Shown one piece after another: positions 22,205-33,249 of a stretch of DNA of 64,000 bases. The notes under the pieces were generated by a model. That model made no database searches and was not told where the DNA came from. It saw nothing but the letters and a program-made list of their open reading frames with translations. Position numbers and translations under genes: made by a program. Every line of letters begins with the position of its first letter. The stretch's first letter is position 1. The DNA lies in the NCBI GenBank assembly GCA_903632075.3, contig CAHIKZ030000960.1:93501-157500 (forward strand). Reading direction: 5' to 3'. This DNA is from Acanthosepion pharaonis (lineage: Eukaryota > Mollusca > Cephalopoda > Sepiida > Sepiidae).

Positions 22205-22650
22205 CCGACTGCACCACCCGCACTTCTAAGATTACAGCGCCTGGTATTCCCAAACGGTCACCACCGAGCGCGACGTTGCTTAATTTTAGCGATCATACGA
22301 GAACCAGTATTTCACCACTATATGATCGCAAGCCAGAACAGCCGGACATCCAATTTTACAGCACCTGATATTCCCAAAAGGTCAGCCATCCCGATACTGA
22401 CCAGCCTCGACGTTGCTTAACTTTGGCGATCATACGAGAACCGGTATTTCACCACGATATGATCGCAAGCCATACCAGCCGGACATCCAATCTTACAGCA
22501 CCTGATATTCCCAAAAGGTCAGCCATCCCGATACTGACCAGCCTCGACGTTTCTTAACTTCGCTGATAGTACGAGAACCGGTGTTTCTATGTGATATGAT
22601 CTTGACCTGGAAACCAAGATTACAACACACAGGTATTCCAGTGCAGTTCC
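22205..22650 (-). pseudogene. 5S rRNA-derived tandem array (minus, 3-4 units)
   Basis: Units at about 22216-22335, 22353-22470 and 22490-22610, plus a partial 3' piece to about 22650, have a period of about 137 bp. The middle two are very similar to each other over GGACATCCAATCTTACAGCA, CCTGATATTCCCAAAAGGTC and ATACTGACCAGCCTCGACGT. They are the best-preserved antisense units and retain both internal-promoter regions, but differ from a normal 5S gene at many positions. Confidence 0.7.
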
Positions 22651-22970
22651 ATATAACTGACGAGCTATTTTTTGCTAATGGATGATGGAACGAGGGTCGT
22701 GAAAGGCTTAGCAAAAGGGACAAATTTTGCCAAAAACAGAAGGAGAAGAGGGTTGCGAAGGGATATGAATGCCCAAATTCGAAGGGACACGTCAACCTCT
22801 TTCAGCACTCAGTATTTTGGGGGCAATTCTATACCCAATGACATTAAAATAATTATCCATAAAATTCACAAATTAAAATCTCTCATTCATCTCTTTAAAA
22901 ATTTTATCAAATCCTCTTATTAGTGAGTCATTGCTTAGACTCATATAAAGGGTTTCATTAGCCTCATTAG
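22640..22970 (+). repeat. Legumain 5'-flank repeat, copy F6 (no exon 1)
   Basis: This flank copy again begins at a 5S unit (CCATATAACTGACGAG and GGATGATGGAACGAGGG) and extends to a TATA-like ATATAAAGGG near 22944. It then passes into intron sequence (AATACTGATTG, TTTTGAATTAATTAAAA) shared with 24810-24850, skipping exon 1. Confidence 0.65.
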
Positions 22971-23101
22971 AAAAATCAAAATACTGATTGTTTTGAATTA
23001 ATTAAAATATTTTTTCTGAATTTTTCTTTTTTTGAGTTTTCAATTATTTTTTTTTTTTTTGGCTTTTGCTTACAAATACAAGTTTTTTGTTAAAGGCACA
23101 G

Positions 23102-23201
23102 GCTGATGTTGACAACGTCCCATATCAAATTCTACACAAAATGGAATTATAGATAAACGGATCATTGTTATGATGTACGATGATATCGCCTATAACAAAA
23201 C
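23102..23201 (+). CDS. LGMN: Legumain exon 2 (one-base frame lesion)
   Basis: After a CACAG acceptor the exon reads ADVDNVPYQILHK, and in a second frame RIIVMMYDDIAYNKT up to a GTAAGT donor. These are consecutive blocks of the C13 domain (family: AD-CHAYQI-H-NG followed by VVMMYDDIAY). The frame change is one base short in the A-run at 23138-23141. The exon also lacks the usual Cys-His (CHAY) and has DNVPY in its place. The ending is phase 2 and fits exon 3. The exon identity is secure; whether the lesion is biological or a homopolymer error is open. Confidence 0.8.
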
Positions 23202-23409
23202 GTAAGTTGGCATCCTTTTCATTTAAATTTTTTTAAATACTTATTTTTGAATATTTTTTTTTTTTTTTTTTTTTTTTTGCTATGCATTTGTAAAATTTTG
23301 CCTGAAAAAGTTTCTTAAAAAAATATAAAAAATATTTTTGCTGAAAAATATAAAAAATATAATCTTAAAAAAAAAGAAAAAATATAGAAAAATTTAAAAC
23401 GCGTTTGTG

Positions 23410-24560
23410 TAAAAGACTAGAATTCTGTAATTCACCATGGTTAAGGGCTGGAAATTATTCATCCTATCCACTCAGTGTTTATTTTTTGAAATGGCAACTT
23501 GAGTTCACTAACAGTTTCTTCTGGGGACGCGTTCGGGAATACTTCTGGGTTTCTTCATGTATTGGTTAAAGACCAGTGTCCAGCAGAGGGACAAACACGT
23601 GCGACTAATTCAAGTACACCTTATAGGGAGACCATCGATACCAGGATTCGTTTCTTTGTCGACATGCTTAAAACGCATTACAATTTCTATTATCCGTTTT
23701 TTGTGATCGGACACGTTCATACCCTGTTGTTTCAAATTTTGCCTCGACGCGAGGAAATGTTTTCAGATAAGCCTAAAGAAAAAAGATCCTGAAAATAAGA
23801 TAGAAAAAGTCTCAAATGTACCGTTGTTTGTAGTCACGGTAATCCCAATGCAACGCTAGTGATATATTGGTCTACGATATTCCGAACCTCTTCAGGCCGA
23901 AATTCAGAGGCCAGAATTTACTGAGCCTCGAAAAGACATCCTTTTAATAAAGCCCTAACTACAAAATCTTGGTATTTCATGATAAAAAAAAAAGGCCAAC
24001 TCTGGAAAATCTGTATCAGGACAGATTGACTTTTAGCAGGAAAGGCGATGAAAACCTAACCGCCAGATCCACGAAGACAAACGAACATACATATAAAAGG
24101 AAAAACTTACCACCCAAGAACCCCGTATCTTTTCAATATTTATTCTTGAATCGAAGCAACATTTGATCCCACCTCTGGTGATGCGTTCTGGAATATTCCT
24201 GTTTTTTATCTATTGGTTAAATGCCATCTTAGTGTCATCAGTTCCAGGACAAACATGCGCGACTACCTCGAATACATCTCATAGGGTAGACAATTTTATC
24301 ATTTTGTTCGTCGATTGCTTAAAACGCATTCATCTTCATATTCTGAGTAAAACCTTTGTTTTTCTTTGTTTACCATTCTTCATTGAGGCGAGGATCACCT
24401 AATTAGGTGTGTCTGAGCCTGGACAAACCGGGCTTCTGGTAAAATGATCCAGAAAATAAGATAGAAAAGTCTCGAATGTACAATTTCTTCATGTTCCTCG
24501 ACGCGAGGAAAGAAGACCGGTCTCCCCGAATAAAAAGATCCTCAAAATAAGAAATTCAGC
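23410..24560. repeat. Direct repeat pair between exon 2 copies
   Basis: About 23490-23820 and 24160-24560 share ordered phrases (TCTGGGGACGCGTTCGGGAA versus TCTGGTGATGCGTTCTGGAA, ATTGGTTAAAGACCAG versus ATTGGTTAAATGCCAT, and CAGATAG/CGACGCGAGGAAA blocks). Two frames of 79-97 codons cover the copies (23499-23792 and 24163-24402) with related but not collinear peptides. No domain was recognised. A duplicated intronic element of unknown type is the working label. Confidence 0.5.
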
Positions 24561-24915
24561 CTCATTTCACATATTTGTTTGTCCTCACGGAAAATCCATT
24601 TCGGCCTTTTAATCTATCCTAATCAAAAGAAAATCCATATTGATTCTTCTGAAGGAGGCCAAATGTTTGTTTTTCTGCTGCAATTCTTTTTCTCGATTTT
24701 CAAATTTTTTTTTTTTTTCTAGCTTCACATGCGATCATTGTTTTTGCTCTGTTAATCTATCTCCATAATTTCGGCCTTATAATGCCAGGAAATCTAATCT
24801 ACGCTTCTGAAATCAACATACTGATTCTTTTGAATTAATTAAAAAATTTTTTTCTCTTTTCTTTGTTGATTTTCAAAATTTTTTTACTGAAAATTAGGTG
24901 TTTTGTGATTTCCAG

Positions 24916-25020
24916 GCTCAAACCAGGCTCCAATAAAATGTTATCTAATATCAAAAGCAAGACGGAATTCCGAATAAACGGATCATTGTTATGAGAACGA
25001 TGATATCCCTATAACAAAAA
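24916..25020 (+). pseudogene. Legumain exon 2 duplicate, decayed
   Basis: A second exon 2 copy with surrounding intron (the AATTAATTAAAA block before and GTAAGTTGGCATCCTTTT after, identical to the first copy). The first half is scrambled, and the MMYDDIAY block is broken by small deletions (AACGGATCATTGTTATGAGA). The acceptor (TTCCAG) and donor (GTAAGT) remain. Confidence 0.7.
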
Positions 25021-25229
25021 GTAAGTTGGCATCCTTTTCATTTTTTTTTTAAATACATGTTTTTTATTTGGGGGGTTTTTTTTTTTTTTTTTTTTTTTTT
25101 TATTGTGCATTTTTAAAATTTTTACTAAAAAGTTTTTGAAAAATATAAAAAATATTTTAGCTAAAAATATTCAAAAATATAATTTTAGGAAAAATAAAAA
25201 AAAAAAATATTGAAAAATTAAAACGCGTA

Positions 25230-28010
25230 TGTGCAGCCAATAAGAGGCCCTACGGGTTCTGAAACAACCATAGGTTTCTCTAAGTTTAGGCAAATCGAAA
25301 TCAAGTCTATGGTCCGAATAAACTATAGAATGATGAATTCAACACCCTTCTAAGTCGACTCTCCTAATTAAGATTCGGCCAATGTAGCTTTACCGAAGCC
25401 GAGCCTCCTCCCATTAGTCCAAGTCCACATTTCGTTCCCGGGGAAGCTCATTCCTGAACTTATCAATAAGATTCAGCCTGTCGATAAAATCCCAAAACGG
25501 TTTTACATCCGGGTTGTTAGTACCCAATCTAGTACCCGAACGATCTATATCGGGATCGAAACGGCATTCCAGTCACCTGCTAAAATTACACGAAGAGATG
25601 TCGTCAGAAAAGGATTGATCCTGCGAAGAAAGGAGGCCAGCTCCCTAGATTTGTTGGATGCAAAAAGCCCAATGAAAATAAATGCTTGAACTTTTATGGT
25701 ATGTCCCACGACAGAAATCCTGCTAGTCAAATCCGGAGACAAAAGTACATACAGCATTGGAAATGACATGCAAACTAGTTAAAAATGTGACATTGTCAGA
25801 TCTTCTAGGTTTGGCCGGCTGCCTTTAAAATTGTCTTTTCAGAGGGTAGACGGCCTGGGCCATTTCAGTCCTAATGTGACCGTCAATCGTGAGACCCGAT
25901 ATCCCACGGAAAAATTAGCTTTAGTGCTCTCTTATAGGGAAAGGTGAAAGGGTGAGATGAATTTCACGCCACATTACCAACATTATGGTTTTTTTGAGTA
26001 TCTCAAAGCCACATTACCAAAACCTGAGTTTTTGAATACCTGGTCCGGCATCAATTTGCCCCGCCCATCTCATCCATCTCATATTCTGGATTAATATTAA
26101 ATTGGTTTCAGGATAAGATATAACCCTAAGTGTTCTCCGACAATATAATCATGAATCTCATATACCGCCACCTTGGTTTTACGCCATCCTCGGTAAGATA
26201 TACCCAAAAGTGATCCCGTCCTGGGTAAGACGATAAACTACATCCAAAAGCAAGGCATCTGATCAGGATGTTGTGAAGAGCGTGGAACGACCTCTTAATT
26301 GCTGGTGTTTCCAGCTTCACCCTGACCAGGGGGTGGTAGCACCTGTTTACAGTGTAAAAGTAGGTTTCAATACCAGCAATATATTATTACCAGCAACACA
26401 TATTTGAAGAAGAATAAAAATTTTGTTGGCATTAAATGACCCATTGAGGTTGATAAACCGTAAAAGAAACCAAAGCAAACCCTATGTGTTCTTGGTCCTA
26501 TTTTGTCCTCTGTATTCTGTGCGTATGATTTAGTCCTTTGTGATTAAATCATGGGACGTTACTTCCGTACAATCGTCTGGCGTGGGTAACAGTGTGTCCC
26601 ACATGAAGTATCCTAAACTTTTAATAATCTGTTGAGGTTTACGCACCAAGGAAATCAGTGATTTCATCACAAATACCTTTTGTGTACCGATAAATTTTGC
26701 GCGTAAGCTTGTCGATCACAAAGACTGATATTGTTCTTTTTTGCAATGCGTTCTTTTGCATCCAGGTTTACCAGGAGGATATCATTGGATCTCTCGACAA
26801 ACTCCACCACATTGACTAAGCATTTCAGGTCGGGAGGACTCTAAAGAGAGGGGATTCTCTCCTATTCTTCTTCGTCATTCACCATAGAAATATTTGGGCC
26901 TTTCTCTTTTCTCATTCTTGCTTTACTTTCCTCTACATCGGGTGCGGAAGAATTATCTTTCCACTTATTGGGCTCATCTTTTGAGGATTTAGCTTTCGGC
27001 CGATAGATTTTTCGTCAATGTCGATTTTCGTGCAAAAAGCGGTTCACATCTTCATACATATTTTCAGAAAACCTTAACTTCTCATTGGAAAATAAATATT
27101 AAAATTATCTCGTATATCTTCACGTACATTGTTTCAATAAGCAAAACAAAACATAGACTGTAGACTGAGTTTTGTAAGGCGCTTTCTGAGTGGTTAACAA
27201 ATATTAAAAAACAATTTACCTGCTCACCACTACGTCAGAATAACATCAGGCTTTTTGGTTCAGCATCAATTCGAACCCCCACTCATCCATTTCATATTCT
27301 GAGTAACACTTACTAATTGGTCATGCAGCATACAATAATACCATTAAGTGCTCTCCGAGAATATAATCAGGAATCTCAAATACCACTACTTGGTCCTACG
27401 TCATCCTGGGTATTCTGTGCGTACGATATGGTCCTTTGCGATTAAATCATGGGACGTTACTTCCGCACAGTCTGGCGTGGGTAACAGTATGTCCCACATG
27501 AAGTATCCTAAACTTTTAATAATCTTTTGAGGTTTTCAAAGGGAAAATGATTTCATCACAAATGCCTTTTGTGTATCGATAAATTTTGCGCGTAAGCTTG
27601 TCGAGCACAAAGACTGACATTGTTCTTTTTGCAATGAGCTGTTATTCACCCAGGCCTACCGAAGCCCGCCATCGGATCACTTGACAAACCCCACCACATT
27701 GACTATGCATTTCACGCGGAGTAGGACACTCCAACAAGAGGGAGATTCTCCCGCCGCTACACCGCTGACTTCGTTTGACTAGTGTTTGTATCTTTCTCTT
27801 TTACATTCTCATTCTTGCTTTACTTTCCTCTACATTAGGCGCGGAAGAATTATCTTTTCCCTTATTGGGCTCATCTTTTGAGGATCTAATTTTCTTTTCA
27901 TTTTCTGTGGTCTTTTTTGTGGGGTGGGGGAACAGCCTCATTTTTGTCTGATGAATCTGCCTTAGTGGCCGATCTAAAAAAATGTTTTGATGGACCGACT
28001 TTGGTTGTCT
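25230..28010 (-). mobile_element. Degenerate APE-type LINE (ORF1 pieces and endonuclease)
   Basis: Minus strand. Near 25545-25769 a frame ends in SLRVILAGDWNAVSIPI, the GDWN motif of AP-like endonucleases of non-LTR retrotransposons. In adjoining frames FWDFIDRLNLIDKFRNE and the WTWTN block continue it down to about 25230, which is ORF2 N-terminal sequence. At 26490-26660 and 27410-27570 are two copies of an ORF1-like piece (MWDTLLPTPDDCTEV, HDLITKD, RTEYRG), followed by an EIPDYILGEH block. Both copies are repeated with flanks (26040-27010 and 27260-27960), so ORF1 is duplicated or two elements are nested. All frames are broken. It lies inside intron 2 of the legumain gene, antisense to it. 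No reverse transcriptase is seen here. Confidence 0.6.
26225..26345. repeat. Dispersed ~110-bp repeat, copy 1
   Basis: It shares with 32975-33085 the ordered words AAGGCATCTGATCAGGAT/AAGGTCTCTGATGAGGAT, TTAATTGCTG/ATAATTGCTG, CACCCTGACCAGGG/CATCCTGATCCAGGG and TGTAGCACCTGT or GGTAGCACCTGT. The copies are about 65-75 percent alike by eye. It is a likely mobile or tail fragment of unknown class. Confidence 0.5.
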
Positions 28011-28116
28011 ATTTTGTTCACCTCCACAAGAACAAACTTATATTTATATATGTTATACGAATCCACACATTTTCCTTATTTTAATTGCTCCTGACATAAT
28101 TTTTCCTTTCTCTGTA

Positions 28117-28196
28117 AAATCCACACAAGGGCGTCATAATTAACAAAATAAATGGGACAAATTACAAAGGTGTCCCCAAAGGACTACACCGGAAGT
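28117..28196 (+). CDS. LGMN: Legumain exon 3 (acceptor lost, one extra base)
   Basis: The peptide NPHKGVIINKINGTNYKGVP followed in the next frame by KDYTGS matches the C13 blocks NPTPGIVINRPNG and GVPKDYTG. A one-base insertion (G at about 28181) separates the two frames. The left boundary reads CTCTGTAAAATCC where an AG acceptor is expected, so the acceptor is missing. The right boundary is GTAAGT in phase 0 and joins exon 4. The exon is recognisable along its whole length, but as written it would not splice or read through normally. Confidence 0.75.
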
Positions 28197-28695
28197 GTAA
28201 GTAGAAAATCATTTCACTTTTTGCTTCTTCACTGAGAATCTGTCTAGTAATGCAAACATTTTGGTGATACAGTTATTCGGTTCTCAGAGTTAAACTATTT
28301 GTTAGATTACCGCCCCTGAATTATAGGCTGCACATTTTCCAAAAGCCAGTTGTTATATATCACGTATGGTTGCAAAATAACAAACGAAAATGACATGCAA
28401 AAGAATGGTCGAGTAAGTAAAATTTGATTTAAGGTATTTTCCCTAGGTAGAGATATTATAGACAGTTACTTACCAGGGTTATTGTTAGTTTAGGACAATT
28501 TCACATGCAGACAGATTGCAATGTCCACCTGTGTTAATAGGACAACAAATAAGATCTCCATTGACAAAATGTCTTCACAGAAAATGAAAAAATGTGATAT
28601 AATAATAAAAGACAAAATAGCAAAAGTCCTTAGATAAATTCATCATTTAAAAGGGACATAACTCAGCCATTTTATCAAAGAAAGGAAAAAGCCTA

Positions 28696-28990
28696 ATGGC
28701 CAATTCTGACCAATTAAGACCCATAATTGAAGAGGAATATGTTGTGATGGAAGGAGATTTTGACAGAAAAAAAGAAAGAACGAGTTCTTCAGATAAGGAC
28801 AATGCAATAGAAGAACAAGCCTATGAATGATAGTTGGAGTGAGACAGACATGGAAGAAGATGAAATGAGACTAAGAGCTTCATTAAAAAGAACATTACAT
28901 AAACCTCAAGGTAGAGAGGAGAAAAGAGGTTGTAGAAGAATTTCAAGAACAACCACATGTATTAAACCACTTCAGTTATGGGAGGTGTAG
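28696..28990 (+). other. Two abutting acidic small frames, unrecognised
   Basis: A 44-codon frame (28696-28830, starting MANSDQLRPIIEEEYVVMEG) is followed in another frame by a 55-codon frame (28823-28990, containing WSETDMEEDEMRLRASL). Both are rich in charged residues and the shift between them is small, as if one reading frame had been broken. No domain was identified. It sits in intron 3. It could be a transposon ORF fragment or chance. Confidence 0.25.
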
Positions 28991-29230
28991 TGGATTGGTA
29001 AATAGGATTTTACCTATTTTCATATATTAAGTAAAAGCAATATAAAGTGTATAGTAAAGTGCAGGGAAGTTTAATGGGATAAGTAAACAAGATTTTACAT
29101 ATTTGTGTATGTTGCTTACACAGTAAGTGCAATTGAGATTAAAGATTCAGACGAGAGGAAGTCAACTATTGATCATATGTAATCGAATAACTATATACAA
29201 CAATGTAATTAATAATTTTGTCATTTGCAG

Positions 29231-29316
29231 GTAGTGACAGCAGAGGTGTTCCTCAAAGTACTTCAGGGACAGAAGAAAGGAATGGCCGAACTTGGTAGTG
29301 GAAAAGTAATCGCAAG
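29231..29316 (+). CDS. LGMN: Legumain exon 4
   Basis: Open throughout, between acceptor TTTGCAG and donor GTAAAC (86 nt, phase 0 in, phase 2 out). It encodes VVTAEVFLKVLQGQKK then GMAELGSGKVIA, matching the family block VTPQNFLAVLRGD and GSGKVLKSGP of legumains. The RGD tripeptide of the human enzyme is replaced by QGQ. Ser-Gly of the next exon completes the SGP motif. Phase agreement with exons 3 and 5 supports a real exon. Confidence 0.9.
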
Positions 29317-29529
29317 GTAAACAGAGTACACATCCAGGAAAAGTCAAATTTAAAAAATAAATATAATGAAAGAATACATTGATTAATTCTTTGGGAAATA
29401 ATTTATTTAAATTTCAGAAAAGTTACTAAGCAGAGAAGTAATTTGGTAAAAAACAAAATGAAAGAATAAAGGGATTTAAAGGCAAATGAAAACATTGGTT
29501 CATGTTGTCTGAAAGGTCGAATGAAATCT

Positions 29530-30175
29530 AACTGGCAAATAAGGTTCAGTTTTGTTGTTATTTAACTCCTAAACTGATCCCCCCACTTGATGTTTTCTAA
29601 AAAGTCAAATCAACTCTTACTGACCAATAGGGTTCAGTTTTGTTATTATTTAACACCTAAACTGATCCCCCACTTGATGTTGCCCAATGGAAAAAAAAAA
29701 TCAACTCTTACTGGCCAATAGGGTTCAGTTTTGTTATTATTTAATTCCTAAACTGATCCCCAACTTGATGTTGTCTAAAAGTCTAATCAACTCTTACTGG
29801 CCAATAGGGTTCAGTTTTGTTATTATTTAACTCCTAAACTGATCCCCCACTTGATGTTGTCTAAAAAGTCTAATTTACTGGCCAATAGGGTTCAGTTTTG
29901 TTATTATTTAACTCCTAAACTGATCCCCCATTTGATGTTGTCTAAAAAGTCTAATCAACTCTTACTGGCCAATAGGGTTCAGTTTTGTTATTATTTAACT
30001 CCTAAACTGATCCACCACTTGATGTTGCCTAAAAAGTCTAATCAACTCTTAGTGGCCAATAGGATTCAGTTTTGTTATTATTTAACTCCTAAATTGATCC
30101 CCCACTTGACCCTAATCAACTCTTACTGGCCAATAGGGTTCAATTTTGTTATTATTTAACTCTAAATGATCCAAC
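29530..30175. repeat. 87-bp minisatellite, about eight units (intron 4)
   Basis: The units are the same as the large array in intron 9: TTGATGTTGTCTAAAAAGTC, TAATCAACTCTTACTGGCCA, ATAGGGTTCAGTTTTGTTAT and TATTTAACTCCTAAACTGAT followed by a C-run. The array lies between exons 4 and 5, in the same orientation as the 12 kb array 9.4 kb downstream. Confidence 0.95.
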
Positions 30176-30256
30176 TTGATAAAAAATTTGTCTTTTCATA
30201 TTTTTTTTTTCATCTTTAATTTTAATTCCAATTATCTTCCTTTTATATTTTTACAG

Positions 30257-30330
30257 TGGTCCCAATGACAATATCTTTGTTTATTATTCTGACCATGGTA
30301 GGCCTGGATATATTCTATTCACTGAAGAAT
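30257..30330 (+). CDS. LGMN: Legumain exon 5 (catalytic His)
   Basis: Between TTTACAG and GTGAGT, open, 74 nt. It encodes GPNDNIFVYYSDHGRPGYIL then FTEE. The YYSDHG block is the family motif whose His is one half of the catalytic dyad (human legumain His148; family SGP-D-VFIYFTDHG). Entry phase matches exon 4. The exit is phase 1, but exon 6 needs phase 0, so one or two bases are missing or extra at the 3' end of this exon (the family has one more acidic residue here). The active-site region itself is intact. Confidence 0.9.
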
Positions 30331-31442
30331 GTGAGTCTTTTTTATATATATTTTCACTAGAGTAACTGGTATCTAATTTAATGGATTTTTTTTACATATA
30401 TCTTTTCTGAAGTTAATCTTTTTTTTCTTTTCTACCATTTGAATAATCTACTGCAATGTACAAAAATTTTGTCTTGAACCTTTAGGAAAATTTTTCTGGG
30501 CAAATTCAATAATTTTTAATATTTGCCAACGGAAATCATGTTAAATGCCATATTTGTCGTATCCTTATAAGGAAACATTCAGCTATCCTTGTCCCAACGA
30601 TCAGTTATGCATTCAGTTGTGTTTCTCTTAAAACAATTTTTCAACTATATCCATTTGTCATACTCATTTACTGTTAATGCTATTTTCACTAATGAAGGTA
30701 GTTTCCTTTCTCAACTTTCTTTTCAAGTTGTGTGGAAGATCAACATCTTGATTATGTCTTTATGTTCTTTTTGAGATTCATGTGATATCAATTTTAGCTT
30801 TTGATGCATCACTTGTGTACTTTCAAATCTCCTCAAGTGAGTGATGTGATTTCTGCTGGTTTGGTACACGTCTTTTTTTGTAATACTGTATGACCAGCCC
30901 TTGAAGAATGAGGATGAAAACTGAATAATATATCTAATAAAAACATTGTCAAAATATGTTAGAACAATGTACCTAATATACCTAGTTTAAGATAAAGACA
31001 CAACACAAAATTAATTTTGGAGGAAGAACATGCGCAGCTTGGCTGTAATTTCAGAATCAAGAGCTATTGTCCATTGGATGAGAACGTCTTTGACTGAAAA
31101 TATTGTGTATAAGGCCATAGTTAGGGCAAGTGAGTAGAAAGAAGAATTTATATTGGGTCCACTTTATAAAAGCTTATAACAAGCATAAAATATCCTTACA
31201 TAAAGAAAGCTATAGAAGTAATAGCAGACTTTCAAATTATTTATAGTAATTAAAGAAAATTGCGTTAAGTGATTGATTGAGTGGGATGTGATGAAAAGAA
31301 CAATTATCTATAAGAATGGCGTCAGGTTTTGTAGATTGTAGACTGCATTGTGGTACCATTGGAAAGTACCTGAAAACCACTCCACACATTGATCCAAGAC
31401 TTGAATATGATTGGGCCCTCTTTTATTGGGTTTGTATCTGCA

Positions 31443-31503
<61 letters not shown>

Positions 31504-31789
31504 TAGAGATAGAGAGAGAACAAATAGAATAATGAACAAACAGTAAACAACATTTATTTATTCACATTTATTTAAGCTTAATCAGAGAATGAAGGAGAAA
31601 AGATAACTGTAGTTTTTTTTTATTTTTGTGTTGCTTTTCTTCCTTTGGTTAAGTAGACTTCATGTGTATTTGTCTTGTCAAGTAGCATTCGTGACAATAA
31701 TTCATGTGTGTTTGTGTATCATTCTTGCAGTTGGCGTATGCAAACATTTTAAATTTATAAACCTTTCTATTTGTTTCTTATCCTATCTT

Positions 31790-31844
<55 letters not shown>

Positions 31845-32106
31845 GCAGATGCTTAAGCCATGACCAGTTAGAAATTTTAAGTGTGATTTATCACTTTTTG
31901 TGATTAAATATCACACTGTGTGATATTTTAATATCTACTAAGAAACATGAATTGTTGTTAGAACGTAGATATAAATTTGTTTTTGATGATTTGGCGATTA
32001 AAGCACTTACTATACATTTTTATCTTAGTAAATTGCTTTCTCTTTTAATTACAGTAGCATGTTTTAATGCATGATTACACTTTTAACCACTATAATGAAG
32101 TTTGAA

Positions 32107-32110
<4 letters not shown>
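30331..32110. other. Intron 5, first part: simple repeats, no exon seen
   Basis: It contains an AT run at 31443-31501 and a CA run at 31794-31841. The frames over them are simple-repeat translations. Nothing else was recognised. Confidence 0.5.
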
Positions 32111-32168
<58 letters not shown>

Positions 32169-32206
32169 TCCTGATCAGAGATCTTACTGCAAAATATTTA
32201 ATATAT

Positions 32207-32242
<36 letters not shown>
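32110..32242. repeat. (AT)n microsatellites
   Basis: Two AT runs, about 32110-32164 and 32214-32242, are separated by a short unique stretch. Confidence 0.95.
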
Positions 32243-32246
<4 letters not shown>

Positions 32247-32469
32247 GTAATTAGGCATTTAATCCTTCTTTCATGCACATTTCATTGAAAACGACGGACA
32301 AGTTGCTTTTATTTAGTTTTTTATACAATTTCTCATACGATCTAATAATTTTTTTCTTTTCTGATGATAAATTATATAAAAACTGTCTGAATGTATTTTT
32401 TTATATGAGTGCTTTCAGCTATACTTTTATCAATTTTCAAGGATTAAATATTTTAACTGTTAAAATAAG

Positions 32470-32880
32470 AAATAGTTTGTTGTTTGTATGTTTTATAAAA
32501 TGTTTTCATTTTTCAAAACACGGTCAATATATTGTGTCCCTGTTCAAAGTTAATATTATTAAGTGTTGTTTTTTTTTTTTTTTATTAATAAGGCTTCCAT
32601 TATTTTTAGCCTTTTTTTTGCATGTAGATGATGCTATTATATTAGTGTTGTCAACAAGTATGTTACAAATAGTGTCCAGTAGGTCTCCATGAATATTTAA
32701 ATGAGATATAATTGAGCTATGGTCAGAAAGGTGTAGAGTGAGTCTGCGTGTCAAACATGTTGTAGTGAGGCCTATATAATTATTTATGAATTTTGATTGA
32801 TCAGGAATACAATTCCTTAATGGGCATTTAAATTTGTAAATAATATTTGCCCTATTTAATTTTTTTATATTTAATTTTTA
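32470..32880 (-). pseudogene. Penelope-like element GIY-YIG domain remnant
   Basis: The minus strand reads NIIYKFKCPLRNC, a spacer, NNYIGLTTTCLTRRL, HLSDHSSIISHLNIHG, ILVDNTNIIASSTCKKK, then a poly-K region from the T-run at 32569-32583, and NRDTIY. This is the GIY-YIG nuclease architecture of Penelope-like retroelements: IYKFKC, YIG-T--L--R, an H-rich helix and a C-terminal conserved IASS segment. It is open up to the homopolymer, with the poly-T causing a frame problem. The reverse transcriptase part was not found. It lies in legumain intron 5, antisense. Confidence 0.65.
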
Positions 32881-32974
32881 TATAATTTAGAAAAAAGAAA
32901 AAATTATTAGATCACATGAGAAATTGTATAAAAAATAAATAAAAGCAGAATGTGTGTCATTTTCAATGAAATGC

Positions 32975-33085
32975 ACTTGGCAGTAAGGTCTCTGATGAGG
33001 ATATAGGAGGTTTGGAGAAGCAGGGAACCACTTCATAATTGCTGTTGATCCCAAGTGCATCCTGATCCAGGGTTGTAGCACCTGT
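32975..33085. repeat. Dispersed ~110-bp repeat, copy 2
   Basis: Partner of 26225-26345 (see there for the shared words), in the same orientation. It lies just right of the Penelope-like remnant. Confidence 0.5.
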
Positions 33086-33195
33086 ATGGTCCCAGCTATG
33101 GGTAAATACTAAAATTACAAACAATGCAAATATATTGTATATGTGTAGATGAGTATTTGTGCATTATATTTACATATATAAATATGCATATATAT

Positions 33196-33199
<4 letters not shown>

Positions 33200-33246
<47 letters not shown>
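33200..33246. repeat. (AT)n microsatellite
   Basis: An AT dinucleotide run of about 45 bp. Confidence 0.95.

Positions 33247-33249
<3 letters not shown>

Noticed and set aside
31308..31553. ORFs over 31440-31500 on both strands
   Set aside because: They consist mainly of an AT dinucleotide run giving Ile-Tyr repeats.
32273..32692. 139-codon plus-strand ORF rich in Phe and Ile
   Set aside because: It is the antisense shadow of the Penelope-like GIY-YIG remnant and AT-rich DNA.
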